The notes beneath the pieces are model-generated. The model was not told the origin of the DNA. It was given only the letters and a program-made list of their open reading frames with translations, and searched no databases. A stretch of 24,933 nucleotides of DNA from JBFIHZ01 sp041601535 (GTDB taxonomy: Bacteria; Pseudomonadota; Gammaproteobacteria; Xanthomonadales; SZUA-36), in assembly GCA_041601535.1 (NCBI GenBank), contig JBFIHZ010000014.1, positions 1 through 24,933 on the forward strand, written 5' to 3'. Shown here one piece after another: positions 1 through 8,220 of the stretch. Made by a program: the position numbers and the translations under genes. Every line of letters starts with the position of its first letter. Within the stretch, counting starts at the first letter, position 1.

Positions 1-2
1 GT

Positions 3-701
3 CAGCAGGAAGCCCGCAGTCACCTGCTGGACTTTCGCCGAATAGCAGAAAGCCACCCACCCCGCCTGGGTCAATTTATAGAAACCTGGGCTGCCTACCT
101 GGTCGAAACTGATTATCAGGATGCCGAGTTCCTGTCATTTCAGACGGATGACAGCAAGCTTTCTCCCAGGCATGCGTCTTTGTTCAATTACACGCGAGCT
201 GTTATCGCAGCCAGAGCCGGAGATCTGGAAAACTTTATACAACACCAACAAAAACTCGCGCTCGTCGAGATGGAGCCCAACGACCTCAACTGGTCCGACA
301 AAGGCAAAGACGTAATGTTGTTTGAACTCGAGGCTATCGAGAACAGCCAGCAGGGCAAATTGGATGAAGCCTTGCAGGCGATAGTACGGGCGGTGGCGGT
401 TGAGCAGTCCATGCCCCTGCGCTATGGCCCCCCATGGCCACCCAAACCTTCGCATGAGCTATATGGCGAGCTGCTCTTGAATGCAAACCGGCCAGCCGAT
501 GCTGGACAGCAGTTCACCAAGGCATTGTCTCTGGCCGAGGGTCGTTCCATCTCTCTATTGGGGCTGGCCCGCGCTGCCGGCGCGCAAAACAAAACCTCTG
601 AAAGCCGCCGTGCCTATAACCAGCTGCTATCCAACTGGCGTGAGGCAGACTCGGGTTTTCCAGGCGTGCAGGAAGCCCGCCAGGCTACCCGCGACAAATA
701 G
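3..701 (+). CDS. TPR-like protein, 5'-truncated by the window edge
   Basis: The frame is open from the first complete codon at position 3 to a TAG at 699-701, so the true start lies upstream. A TTG at 180 is an internal codon and not a convincing start. The visible 232 residues are helix-rich with amphipathic repeats of TPR character, for example GKLDEALQAIVRAVAVEQ and PADAGQQFTKALSLAEG, where small residues sit at the usual TPR packing positions. No enzyme motif is visible. It is followed 35 bp later by a di-haem cytochrome c on the same strand and is probably co-transcribed with it. TPR proteins usually serve as protein-binding scaffolds; the partner here is unknown. I recognise the fold type only, not a named gene. 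Confidence 0.75.
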   Translation, partial: QQEARSHLLDFRRIAESHPPRLGQFIETWAAYLVETDYQDAEFLSFQTDDSKLSPRHASLFNYTRAVIAARAGDLENFIQHQQKLALVEMEPNDLNWSDKGKDVMLFELEAIENSQQGKLDEALQAIVRAVAVEQSMPLRYGPPWPPKPSHELYGELLLNANRPADAGQQFTKALSLAEGRSISLLGLARAAGAQNKTSESRRAYNQLLSNWREADSGFPGVQEARQATRDK

Positions 702-736
702 CTTACGACTAACGCAAAACGACAAGGCCGCTCTCA

Positions 737-1678
737 ATGAACAAACTGACCCTGATTATTACCGCCCTGGTATTGTTTCCCCTTTCATTGATGGCGGAAC
801 CGCAGTGGGCGTACCCGAAATTTGACCCCAAGCACCCTCCCAGCGGAATAGATCTTGATGCACCCCGCAGCTTGCCGGGAAGTGACAAAACCTATAACCA
901 ACGGGAAATTGACGACGACCTGAATCCACCAGACTGGTTTCCTGACGATCATCCTGAAATGCCGGCCATCGTAAGTAACTCAACCGAGCCGGTGAAAGCC
1001 TGTACGGCATGCCACATGGCCTCGGGAATGGGACACCCGCAGTCAGGCCACCTGGCCGGCTTACCGGTAGATTATTTCATCGCCCAGATTGCGGACTTCA
1101 AATCTGGTGTGCGCACAGACAGCAGCGGCTGGATGAACAAATTCGCCACAGCCATTACCGCGGAACAAGCACGTGCTGCGGCTGAATATTTTGCGGCACT
1201 CAAACCGTTGGCCGACTGGTTCAAGGTTATCGAGTCAGACACCGTGCCTGCGAGCTATATTGGCGAAAGCCGCCTGCGGCTGAGGTATGCCGACGGACAC
1301 GAAGAGCCCCTGGGAGAGCGGCTGGTTGTGCTGCCGCAAAACGAAGACTTTGCCATCAGCAAGCACCCATATTCCGGATTCGTGGTTTACGCGCCACCAG
1401 GTAGCATTGCGGCCGGCGAACAGTTGGTCACTACCGGTGGCAATGGCACAACAGTGGCCTGTAGCGCCTGTCACGGTGCGGATCTTAATGGTATGGGCAA
1501 TATCCCCAGAATCCGCGGCATAGACCCACTTTATGCGGTACGCCAATTGTACGATTTCCAGTCCGGAAACCGGGCGGGTGCAATGAGTGTATTAATGAAA
1601 CCCACGGTGGAAAAGCTGACCGAAGGTGACATGCTGGCCATCGCCGCCTATCTGGCTTCACTCGAACCCGGAAGCTGA
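737..1678 (+). CDS. Exported di-haem c-type cytochrome (cytochrome c553/c4-like)
   Basis: This 313-residue protein begins with a Sec signal peptide (about residues 1-20, cleavage near LMA/EPQ). It carries two CxxCH haem-attachment motifs: CTACH at residues 89-93 and CSACH at 242-246. Each begins a class I cytochrome c-like half; HPQSGHLAGLP and ADLNGMGNIPRIRG are the segments after the haems, and methionines near the end of each half (such as SVLMKP) could be axial ligands. It should be a periplasmic electron carrier, either soluble or a subunit of a dehydrogenase. Just downstream lies an exported cyclase-family protein. No dehydrogenase catalytic subunit is visible in the window. Start ATG 737 is preceded by an AAGG about 10 bases upstream. 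Confidence 0.88.
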   Translation: MNKLTLIITALVLFPLSLMAEPQWAYPKFDPKHPPSGIDLDAPRSLPGSDKTYNQREIDDDLNPPDWFPDDHPEMPAIVSNSTEPVKACTACHMASGMGHPQSGHLAGLPVDYFIAQIADFKSGVRTDSSGWMNKFATAITAEQARAAAEYFAALKPLADWFKVIESDTVPASYIGESRLRLRYADGHEEPLGERLVVLPQNEDFAISKHPYSGFVVYAPPGSIAAGEQLVTTGGNGTTVACSACHGADLNGMGNIPRIRGIDPLYAVRQLYDFQSGNRAGAMSVLMKPTVEKLTEGDMLAIAAYLASLEPGS

Positions 1679-1754
1679 AGCCCGACTTTTGGTTGATACC
1701 GGTTGGGTTATGTACACCTTGGCACACTCAGTCTTAATCAGAGGTTTTAACAAA

Positions 1755-3062
1755 ATGATCGAGCAAAGCAGAAACCAACGTCAATACGGCAAAGAACCAA
1801 TCCGCACCAGACAGGTCGCCGGCGTGCGCAGCCTGGCGCTGAGTTCGCTTACCTGCATGGGACTGGGACTGCTTTCGCTGAGCCCGACCCACGCTGAAAC
1901 CCAGGCAGGAGGAGTAACGGCATGGGACCCGATATCCCACAACCTGGAACTTCCCGACCCGTGCGACAATCCCACCACGCGCAAATGGGGGCCGCAAGAT
2001 GAACTGGGGAACCTGAACTACCTGACACCTCAACGTGTTGCTGAAAACCTCGCCCTGATCAAACTGGGAAAAATCTACAATCTGGCCCATGTGTTGGACC
2101 CAGGCCAAATGGGCTTCAAGGCCTACCTGGATAGTAAAAGCAACCTGGGTGAATGGCCGGGAAAAAATGGCAGCACCACGATTTTCAATAACGAAGAACT
2201 GATCGGTAACAGCACCTATAACCCGGAACTTTCCGGCGTCATGCTGACCTCACTGGGCACTCAATTTGACGGCTTTACCCATTCAACCCAGAGCGGCATA
2301 ACTTATAACTGTTACGACACCCGCGATCCAGCCAATCATCTTCTGGCGGAGGGCGACCCCGGCGATCTGCCAAAAGGGGAACCGGGTGCGGATTATGTTT
2401 TTCGCGGCCACACCAAAATGTCCATGGAAAACGTCGGCACCATTGTGGCCCGGTCAATCCTGATCGATCTCGCTTCATTGCTGCGCGAGAAAGAAGCGGC
2501 TGCTGGCCGGGATGCGCAGCTGTTTCCGCCGGCTGACTATGAATTTACCCCGGAAGAAGTAGAGCAGGCTCTGAAGCGCCAGGGCATGTCGCTGGAGGAC
2601 ATCCAGGCCGGAGACGCCCTGCTGTTCCGTACCGGGTGGGCGGGCCGGTACTGGACCTCCAATCCATCAAATCCACGCGATGAACGCCTGAAATACCTGA
2701 ATGGCGGACAGGAAGAATTCAGGCCAGGAGGTCCCGGACTGGATGCCCGCGCCATTCAATGGTCGGTAAACCGCAATCCGGTTTTGGTGGGCGCTGACAA
2801 CAAGAGTGTGGAAGCAACCGTCAGCAACCCGCGTTTCAAGTTTGAAAATTTTGGTCACCTGAGCTGGTTGAACAGCGGAATCTACATGATGGAAGATCTG
2901 GACCTCGAGGTACTGGCTGAAGCATGTGAAAAGGAAAGAGCCCACCACTTGTCCACATCCGGACTGGTAGACAAGTCGTGCTATATCGCTACTTTGATTG
3001 TTCCAACATTACCCATACGCGGTAATGGCGGGTCACCGGTTTCCCCTTTGGTCATTCGCTGA
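1755..3062 (+). CDS. Exported cyclase-family (kynurenine formamidase-like) hydrolase
   Basis: This is a 435-residue protein of the cyclase family (PF04199; kynurenine formamidase and related metal-dependent amide or ester hydrolases). The open frame reaches back to a GTG at 1626 inside the cytochrome gene, but ATG 1755 follows a GAGG at 1741-1744 and begins a clean export signal (hydrophobic stretch ending SPTHA/ETQ). I chose it for that reason. The signature lies at residues 168-176, GTQFDGFTH. Compared with the KynB motif HxGTHxDxPxH it keeps Asp172 and His176 but has Ser and Gln where the first two His would be, a pattern I associate with a large related subfamily. DALLFRTGWAGRYW is a second family block. 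The next gene starts 7 bp after the stop. Substrate unknown; exported location inferred. Confidence 0.85.
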   Translation: MIEQSRNQRQYGKEPIRTRQVAGVRSLALSSLTCMGLGLLSLSPTHAETQAGGVTAWDPISHNLELPDPCDNPTTRKWGPQDELGNLNYLTPQRVAENLALIKLGKIYNLAHVLDPGQMGFKAYLDSKSNLGEWPGKNGSTTIFNNEELIGNSTYNPELSGVMLTSLGTQFDGFTHSTQSGITYNCYDTRDPANHLLAEGDPGDLPKGEPGADYVFRGHTKMSMENVGTIVARSILIDLASLLREKEAAAGRDAQLFPPADYEFTPEEVEQALKRQGMSLEDIQAGDALLFRTGWAGRYWTSNPSNPRDERLKYLNGGQEEFRPGGPGLDARAIQWSVNRNPVLVGADNKSVEATVSNPRFKFENFGHLSWLNSGIYMMEDLDLEVLAEACEKERAHHLSTSGLVDKSCYIATLIVPTLPIRGNGGSPVSPLVIR

Positions 3063-3069
3063 GCCTGTG

Positions 3070-4125
3070 ATGATGAAACCGGCAGCAGCATGGACACCAA
3101 ACCTTCCCAGGCACTATGGCCTCCAGATTGCGCTTTGCTGCGTCTTGGCAATGACTGCATGTTATTTTCCTCCGGCGCATGCCGGGGAGCCCGCGCCGAT
3201 CAAGCTGATCCTGTTTGAAGGCATTAACGCCAGCGGAATTTACGTGGCCCAGGACAAGGGCTTTTTTGCACAGGAAGGCTTACAAGTCGAAATTAGCGAC
3301 ACGCCGAACTCCATTTACCTGATGACCGGCCTGATTGACGGCACGTACCAGATGGCACAGGCATCAATCGACAACTTTTTCGCTTATCAGTCCGGGCAAA
3401 GCCCCGTATCACTGGATCAAAAGCCGGAACTGCGCGTGGTGCTGGGAGGAACGACCATGAGACTGGATCTGGTCGTTAGCCAGGATATCAACAGTTACGA
3501 GGACATCAAAGGCGAAATGCTGGGCGTTGATGCCGCCTCTACCGGCTGGGCTTTTGTGCTACGGGAAATGCTTAAACGCGGCGGATTATCGACCAACGAT
3601 TACGGTTTCATCGAAACCGGCAATACGGCCAAACGCGTCGATGCCCTGATCGCGGGTGAGTACAAAGCGACCCTGCTGGTGGGAAATTATATCAATCAGG
3701 CTTACGCCGCGGGTTTTAAAAAACTCGACGATAACCTGAGTCGGCTTGGCGCCTACCAGGGGTCCAGCATCGGATTGAATCAGAAGTGGGCGGAAAACAA
3801 CCGGGAATCTGTGGTGGCGTTCATTCGCGCCTATGTGCGTGCCATGGATGTGATTAAGGACGAAAACCAGCGCGATGCGGTGGTGGAAATTGTTACCCGG
3901 CATACCGGCATGCAGGACAGCATTGCACGCCAGACACTGCGACAGTTCACGTCCGGAGACTACGGGTTTACGCCCCGCGCTGCTCTTGACTCGGAAGGTG
4001 TTGATACTGTTCTGAAACTGCGCCAGGCCTACGGCACTCCGGCAGCAGATTTTTCCCGACTGGAGGATTACGTAGACCTGACTTATTACCAGGAAGCCTT
4101 ACGGTCTTTGGCGGAACCACGATGA
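3070..4125 (+). CDS. NMT1/THI5-like ABC-type substrate-binding protein (orphan)
   Basis: This is a 351-residue periplasmic binding protein of the NMT1/THI5/SsuA class, which binds thiamine precursors, sulfonates, nitrate or similar small organic solutes. The family hallmark is near the N-terminus: GINASGIYVAQDKGFFAQEG, then GTYQMAQASIDN and later GEMLGVDAASTGWAFVLREM. The frame opens at TTG 2998 inside the upstream gene, but tandem ATGs at 3070 and 3073 precede a signal peptide (hydrophobic IALCCVLAMTAC). Cleavage could be at PAHA/GEP; the Cys gives only a marginal lipobox. No ABC permease or ATPase gene is nearby, so either the transporter lies elsewhere or the protein acts alone as a sensor or carrier. 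The stop is directly followed by the DoxX-family gene. Confidence 0.85.
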   Translation: MMKPAAAWTPNLPRHYGLQIALCCVLAMTACYFPPAHAGEPAPIKLILFEGINASGIYVAQDKGFFAQEGLQVEISDTPNSIYLMTGLIDGTYQMAQASIDNFFAYQSGQSPVSLDQKPELRVVLGGTTMRLDLVVSQDINSYEDIKGEMLGVDAASTGWAFVLREMLKRGGLSTNDYGFIETGNTAKRVDALIAGEYKATLLVGNYINQAYAAGFKKLDDNLSRLGAYQGSSIGLNQKWAENNRESVVAFIRAYVRAMDVIKDENQRDAVVEIVTRHTGMQDSIARQTLRQFTSGDYGFTPRAALDSEGVDTVLKLRQAYGTPAADFSRLEDYVDLTYYQEALRSLAEPR

Positions 4126-4170
4126 GTGAGCGGCCATGTTGAATCAGTCGAAACAATCCGAGAATTGCAT

Positions 4171-4593
4171 ATGACCCGGATTCAGACTGTTTTCAGGGAA
4201 GGATTTGACGTGCTCGGACGGGCGTTGATTGCGTTTATCTTCCTGCGCTCTGGTATCAAGAAGATAGCGGAGCACGAGCGTTTTTCGCCCATGCTGGAAG
4301 CGCACGGCGTAGCCAGCGAATTGCTGCCGCTGGTCATTCTCACAGAACTGGCTTGTGGCCTAGCGCTGGTACTGGGATGGCATACCCGGCTGGCTGCATT
4401 TTTGCTTGCCGGATTCACCCTCGTGGCCAGCCTGCTGTTTCACTGGGACTGGGAGTCCCATTTTTCTGTGTACCTGCTGTTCTCTAAAAACATCGCCATT
4501 ATCGGAGGGTTGCTGTTTATCGCCGGGCATGGCGCAGGAAGATTCAGTCTCGATGCGCGTCACGCCAGATCCAGCATCAAACATAACCGATAG
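4171..4593 (+). CDS. DoxX-family small integral membrane protein
   Basis: This is a 140-residue protein with about four membrane segments: ALIAFIFLRSGIKKI, LPLVILTELACGLALVLG, LAAFLLAGFTLVASLLF and IAIIGGLLFIAGHG. The pattern R.LIA.IFL.SG..K at the N-terminus, the P.L..L..LEL..G..L..G block and the terminal ..LL..KN.A..GG.L segment are typical of DoxX/DoxD-like (PF07681) proteins. Their roles are mostly unclear and include redox or quinone-linked membrane functions. A GTG at 4126, directly after the upstream stop, would add 15 polar residues; ATG 4171 gives a normal DoxX N-terminus and is preferred, although its ribosome site is weak. The tight spacing to the binding-protein gene supports co-transcription. 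Confidence 0.85.
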   Translation: MTRIQTVFREGFDVLGRALIAFIFLRSGIKKIAEHERFSPMLEAHGVASELLPLVILTELACGLALVLGWHTRLAAFLLAGFTLVASLLFHWDWESHFSVYLLFSKNIAIIGGLLFIAGHGAGRFSLDARHARSSIKHNR

Positions 4594-4632
4594 TCTTCTA
4601 TCAATTCTATTGAACTGACCCTGGACTAAAAC

Positions 4633-5667
4633 ATGAAAGAACCCCACATGCCGCAAGCTGCTTTTTTACCGATTGTTTTCACTGTCTTGATTACGTTGAT
4701 GCTGCCCCCGCCGGCGTCAGCACATCACTCCACGGCCTTTTATGGCAAGGAAACAGTTGAACTCGAAGGCGAACTGGTGGATATCAAATGGCGTAATCCA
4801 CACGTTACCTGGAAACTCAAAGTCATCAACGAGGCCGGTGAAGAAGAGTTGTGGGACCTTGAGGGCGCCTCTACTTACCCGCTAAAAAGAGCCGGTGTGT
4901 CCCGCGAAGACTTTCAAATTGGCGACCGTATAACGGTAGCGGGAAATATGTCGCTGCGCGAGAAGCAAACTTTCCTGGCGACCAATATGCTGCTGCCCAA
5001 CGGAAAAGAACTTCTGCTCTGGGGCAATATCGCCGCCCGTTTTGACGATAACAACCGCTTGGTCGACGCGGCACTGGACGGACAGGGAATCTTCAGGGTA
5101 TGGAGCACTCCCGCTGAACTGTTTCGTATCATTCAGAAACGCCTGAGTGATCTGCCCTATCTTGATTCCGCGATCGAAGCGCGTAAATCCTGGGATCCAC
5201 TGGACAACTTCGTGATGCGCTGCGAACAAGAGGGCATGCCAAGAATTATGGTCAACCCCCACCCTTTCGAGTTTATCAATAATGGCGATACCATCACACT
5301 GCATACCGAACTGTATGACATCCGGCGCACCATTCATATGAATCACGAGACGGTGCCGGAAGACGCAGAATACTCACACCTCGGATACTCGATAGGTCGA
5401 TGGGATGGAGATGATCTGGTGATCAAGACCACGCACATCAACTGGCCTTACTTTGACAACATCGGCACTCCGCAAAGTACAGCTATCGAACTGACAGAGC
5501 GTTTTTCACTGAGTGATGATCATACCCGTCTCAATTTGCATATGACCGTGGTTGACCCCAGCGTGTTCAGCGAACCCGCGATGATAGAGGGCTACTGGCT
5601 GGCATTGGGTGAAGAAATGCCACCGCCCTACAATTGCGAACCCGGACGTCCAGGCGGGGAATCATGA
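4633..5667 (+). CDS. Exported DUF6152-family protein with long C-terminal extension
   Basis: This is a 344-residue protein. A signal peptide (hydrophobic FLPIVFTVLITLMLPPPASA) is followed at the mature end by HHSTAFY, then VELEGELVDIKWRNPHVTW and GDRITVAGN. This His-His start and OB-like beta block are what I know as the DUF6152 domain. A longer C-terminal part contains NPHPFEFI, RTIHMNH, GYSIGRWDGDDLVIKTT and a terminal PYNCEPG, a pattern common in exported proteins of this group. The His residues at the mature N-terminus could bind metal, but this is inference. ATG 4633 and ATG 4648 are both possible starts; either gives a working signal. The two DUF6644-like membrane proteins that follow are likely partners. 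No biochemical function is known to me. Confidence 0.75.
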   Translation: MKEPHMPQAAFLPIVFTVLITLMLPPPASAHHSTAFYGKETVELEGELVDIKWRNPHVTWKLKVINEAGEEELWDLEGASTYPLKRAGVSREDFQIGDRITVAGNMSLREKQTFLATNMLLPNGKELLLWGNIAARFDDNNRLVDAALDGQGIFRVWSTPAELFRIIQKRLSDLPYLDSAIEARKSWDPLDNFVMRCEQEGMPRIMVNPHPFEFINNGDTITLHTELYDIRRTIHMNHETVPEDAEYSHLGYSIGRWDGDDLVIKTTHINWPYFDNIGTPQSTAIELTERFSLSDDHTRLNLHMTVVDPSVFSEPAMIEGYWLALGEEMPPPYNCEPGRPGGES

Positions 5668-5733
5668 TCCGGGCTACGTTAGTGTGCATGGCTCACCAAG
5701 GCTGTCGACTGAACGACGTGGCGGAACGAGTGC

Positions 5734-6207
5734 ATGAACCTGTTTGAATGGCTGGAAGCCAGCCGTGTGGCGCTGTGGGTCAGTGAATCGTTTTGGGGCT
5801 ATCCGCTGATGATCAGCATGCACGCGATCGGCCTGGCCATACTTGCCGGCACGCTGATCATGGTTAACTTGCGCCTGCTGGGCGCCTTTTCTGGGCTGCC
5901 TACCCAAAGCCTGTCAGGCCTGATCAATATGGCATGGTTTGGGCTGGCCATAAACCTGATCTCCGGAGTGTCGTTGTTCAGTTCCCAGGCCACGGTGTTT
6001 ATCGAAAACACGCCATTTCTGATCAAGATCCCGGCCATCCTCGCCGCCGTAACCCTGGCTGGAGTGATACAGCATAAACTTCGCTTGCATGCAGTCTATC
6101 GGAAACAAGGTGAACCAATTGCAAGTTCCATCCGTGCCATGGCTGCACTGTCCATCCTGCTCTGGCTGATGGCTATCGTGTCCGGTCGCCTGACCGCATA
6201 TTTTTAA
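5734..6207 (+). CDS. DUF6644-like four-helix membrane protein, copy 1
   Basis: This is a 157-residue, very hydrophobic protein with four predicted membrane helices: PLMISMHAIGLAILAGTLIM, MAWFGLAINLISGVSLF, FLIKIPAILAAVTLAGVI and AALSILLWLMAIVSGRL. It has the same layout as the next gene: an N-terminal amphipathic W-rich segment, a conserved His in helix 1 (SMHAIGL), a ..DLRLLG../..NLRLLG.. loop and a terminal SGRL.AY motif. I associate this arrangement with DUF6644. The two tandem genes probably form a heteromeric membrane unit with the preceding DUF6152-type protein. The start is ATG 5734 with a purine-rich GGAACGAG upstream. The conserved His could be a haem or metal ligand; that is inference. 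Confidence 0.72.
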   Translation: MNLFEWLEASRVALWVSESFWGYPLMISMHAIGLAILAGTLIMVNLRLLGAFSGLPTQSLSGLINMAWFGLAINLISGVSLFSSQATVFIENTPFLIKIPAILAAVTLAGVIQHKLRLHAVYRKQGEPIASSIRAMAALSILLWLMAIVSGRLTAYF

Positions 6208-6223
6208 AGGACAATCGACCTTG

Positions 6224-6709
6224 ATGCAAGCCGTAATCGACTGGATGGAGAGCAGCACCCTGGGTCAATGGGTTGTAGCCACCGAATGGGTATGGCCAGC
6301 AGCGGAGATTGTCCATTTTCTGGGACTGTCACTGTTATTGGGTTCAATGCTGATTGTGGACCTGCGCCTGCTTGGGCTGTTCCGCACCATTCAATATGGA
6401 GCCACCCATCCTTTGCTTCGGTGGGCACTGTTGGGCTTTGGCCTGAATACCCTTAGCGGAATTATTTTCCTGTTCGGTGACCCGGGCCGTTACGAAGCCA
6501 ATGTTGGATTTCGCATAAAAGCGGTTCTCATTATGCTGGCTGGCCTCAATGCTGCCCTGTTTTACTGGAAAATCCAACCCAGGATTCACCTTTGGCCTGC
6601 CGATACGGCACCGCCGCTCTTGGTCAGATCACTGGCATTGCTGTCTTTATTGAGCTGGTTCAGCATCCTGCTGCTGGGGCGGTTGATTCCCTACGTAGGT
6701 ACGGGCTGA
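6224..6709 (+). CDS. DUF6644-like four-helix membrane protein, copy 2
   Basis: This is a 161-residue membrane protein, divergent paralogue of the gene before it. Shared features are an N-terminal W-rich amphipathic helix, a His in helix 1 (IVHFLGLSLLLG), the loop DLRLLGLFR, a helix-3 segment FRIKAVLIMLAGLN and a closing LLLGRLIPY motif. A TTG lies at 6221 directly before ATG 6224. AAAGGA at 6206-6211 suits either start, and ATG was chosen. Only 16 bp separate the genes, so the pair is one operon. No catalytic motif is visible. It is the last gene of the plus-strand series, and no clear intrinsic terminator was found after it. Confidence 0.72.
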   Translation: MQAVIDWMESSTLGQWVVATEWVWPAAEIVHFLGLSLLLGSMLIVDLRLLGLFRTIQYGATHPLLRWALLGFGLNTLSGIIFLFGDPGRYEANVGFRIKAVLIMLAGLNAALFYWKIQPRIHLWPADTAPPLLVRSLALLSLLSWFSILLLGRLIPYVGTG

Positions 6710-7026
6710 TATTGCGCGGCCACATTGGAAAATGCTCAGGAAGCGACAGGCGACGGAACTCGAACGCCCGCAGCACAGGTGCCCACGGTAATGCTCTTAT
6801 GGCATTAGCAGATTACAGGTAGCTGGCATCTCCACGCCTGCCCTTGGTGAAGCCCCTGGCCATTCGCGTTACCCCGTGGTTAAAGCAACCGGCAATAATT
6901 AAGAAAATATTGTTATACTGTATACTGTATAACAAGTTCATTCGATTTGCACGAACACAGATGGCCCAGTTAAGACCTGGCTAATACGACCAGCATAAAG
7001 GGCATAAACAAGAGCAGGAGGGACCC
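6710..7026. other. 317-bp intergenic region upstream of the desaturase gene
   Basis: No convincing gene is present. A small hairpin (TAATGC 6789-6794 with GCATTA 6802-6807, 7-base loop) lacks a T-run and is not a good terminator. The right half becomes AT-rich and carries the 26-bp inverted repeat described separately. A possible promoter is TTAAGA 6899-6904, a 16-base spacer, and TATACT 6921-6926. A strong AGGAGG ribosome site ends at 7021, just before ATG 7027. Confidence 0.6.
6910..6935. promoter_or_regulatory. Operator-like 26-bp inverted repeat centred on GTATAC (site A)
   Basis: The left arm TTGTTATAC-T-GTA and the right arm TAC-T-GTATAACAA are complementary at 12 of 13 pairs; the only mismatch is T6919 against T6926. 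The centre GTATAC (6920-6925) is the same hexamer found in four other intergenic sites in the window. Within it the heptamer TATACTG occurs twice in tandem. It overlaps a candidate -10 (TATACT 6921-6926) about 90 bp before the desaturase start, a position suited to repression. Confidence 0.65.
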
Positions 7027-8043
7027 ATGCCAGAAGTATTCTCCAGCCTGATCGAGGGACTGACCAGCCCCATTGCTTTTTTTATCAATCCGGCGCAACG
7101 ATTGTTTATCCCTGCACTGCTGAGCTCATTATTAATGGCGGTTGGGGCATACTTTTACTTCCTGCACACCGGCCGACTCGGACCCGGGCAGGGTTTCAAG
7201 CACCTGCTGGGTTTCCTGTTTCCCAAAAGAATATGGACGCATCGCTCCTCGGTTCTGGACTATCAGGTGATGCTGTTTAATGGCGTCGCATATGTCTTCC
7301 TGACCGCGCCTTTTCTGGTGTATGTAGCGATGCTGACCGATGGCGTGAACGGATTCTGGACCAGCATCCTGGGCGAGACTGCCACGCTGGACTGGTCGCA
7401 CACGCGGATTGTCGTGCTGTACACCATTGCGTTGTTTCTGTTCGATGACTTTTTACGTTTTTTTCAGCACTGGCTGTTCCATAAACTTCCCTTTATGTGG
7501 TTGTTCCACAAAGTGCACCACTCGGCGCTGGTACTGACCCCATTCACCAACTACCGCAACCACCCGGTTGAAACTTTTATCTTCCACTGCCGGAGATTGA
7601 TCAGTTACGGAGTGGTGACGGGGAGTTTTCTATACCTGGTTGGGAATGACCTGACCCTGCTTGATGTGTTTTATGCGGGCATGGCCAGGAAGATATTCAA
7701 CCATGTTGGCTCCAACCTGCGTCACAGTCATATCTGGATTTCGTGGGGGCACTGGATGGAGCATATCTTTATCAGCCCGGCACAACATCAGATTCATCAT
7801 AGCAATGCGCTGGAGCACCGAGACAAAAACATGGGTTCCGCCCTGGCAATCTGGGATTGGATGTTCGGAACATTGGTGATGGCGGGCGAATACCGGGAAC
7901 TGGAAATGGGTATTGGCGAGGCGCAAAATCGCCGCTTCACCAATCTGCGGAACTCGATCATAAACCCGTTTATTGACGCGGGAAACATGATGTGGCGAAA
8001 CATTCCAGGTTCCAAGGCTTACCTGCAGAAGAAACGCACCTGA
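7027..8043 (+). CDS. Sterol desaturase/fatty acid hydroxylase family membrane di-iron protein
   Basis: This 338-residue protein belongs to the fatty acid hydroxylase superfamily (PF04116), whose members use a His-coordinated di-iron site to hydroxylate or desaturate lipids or other hydrophobic compounds at the membrane. Three His clusters are visible: HWLFH (148-152), HKVHH (161-165) and HQIHH (254-258), along with NHPVETFIFH between them and SHIWISWGHWMEH just before the last. About four membrane helices surround them. A strong AGGAGG ribosome site ends 5 bases before ATG 7027. The gene stands alone on the plus strand between site A and a convergent MBL gene, so it is probably a monocistron under its own operator. 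The substrate cannot be deduced. Confidence 0.9.
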   Translation: MPEVFSSLIEGLTSPIAFFINPAQRLFIPALLSSLLMAVGAYFYFLHTGRLGPGQGFKHLLGFLFPKRIWTHRSSVLDYQVMLFNGVAYVFLTAPFLVYVAMLTDGVNGFWTSILGETATLDWSHTRIVVLYTIALFLFDDFLRFFQHWLFHKLPFMWLFHKVHHSALVLTPFTNYRNHPVETFIFHCRRLISYGVVTGSFLYLVGNDLTLLDVFYAGMARKIFNHVGSNLRHSHIWISWGHWMEHIFISPAQHQIHHSNALEHRDKNMGSALAIWDWMFGTLVMAGEYRELEMGIGEAQNRRFTNLRNSIINPFIDAGNMMWRNIPGSKAYLQKKRT

Positions 8044-8220
8044 GAATGGTTGGACCTGCCGTGATGGAGACAGCGTAATTTCGCGGACTGTCCTTACACT
8101 CTAACTGCCGGCCGACCGTCTGCCGGGTAAATCTCTGGCACCCGTGTGAATTCCGATCGGATAACAGGGAGAACAGATGACTCCGGCATGCTTCACATAA
8201 TACGACGTTTTGTCAGAGCC

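Noticed and set aside
1626..1754. N-terminal extension of the cyclase-family gene from GTG 1626
   Set aside because: It overlaps the cytochrome gene, and ATG 1755 has a ribosome site and starts a proper signal peptide.
6789..6807. Hairpin TAATGC/GCATTA after the DUF6644-like pair
   Set aside because: The stem is only 6 bp, AT-containing and without a T-run, so it is not a credible terminator.
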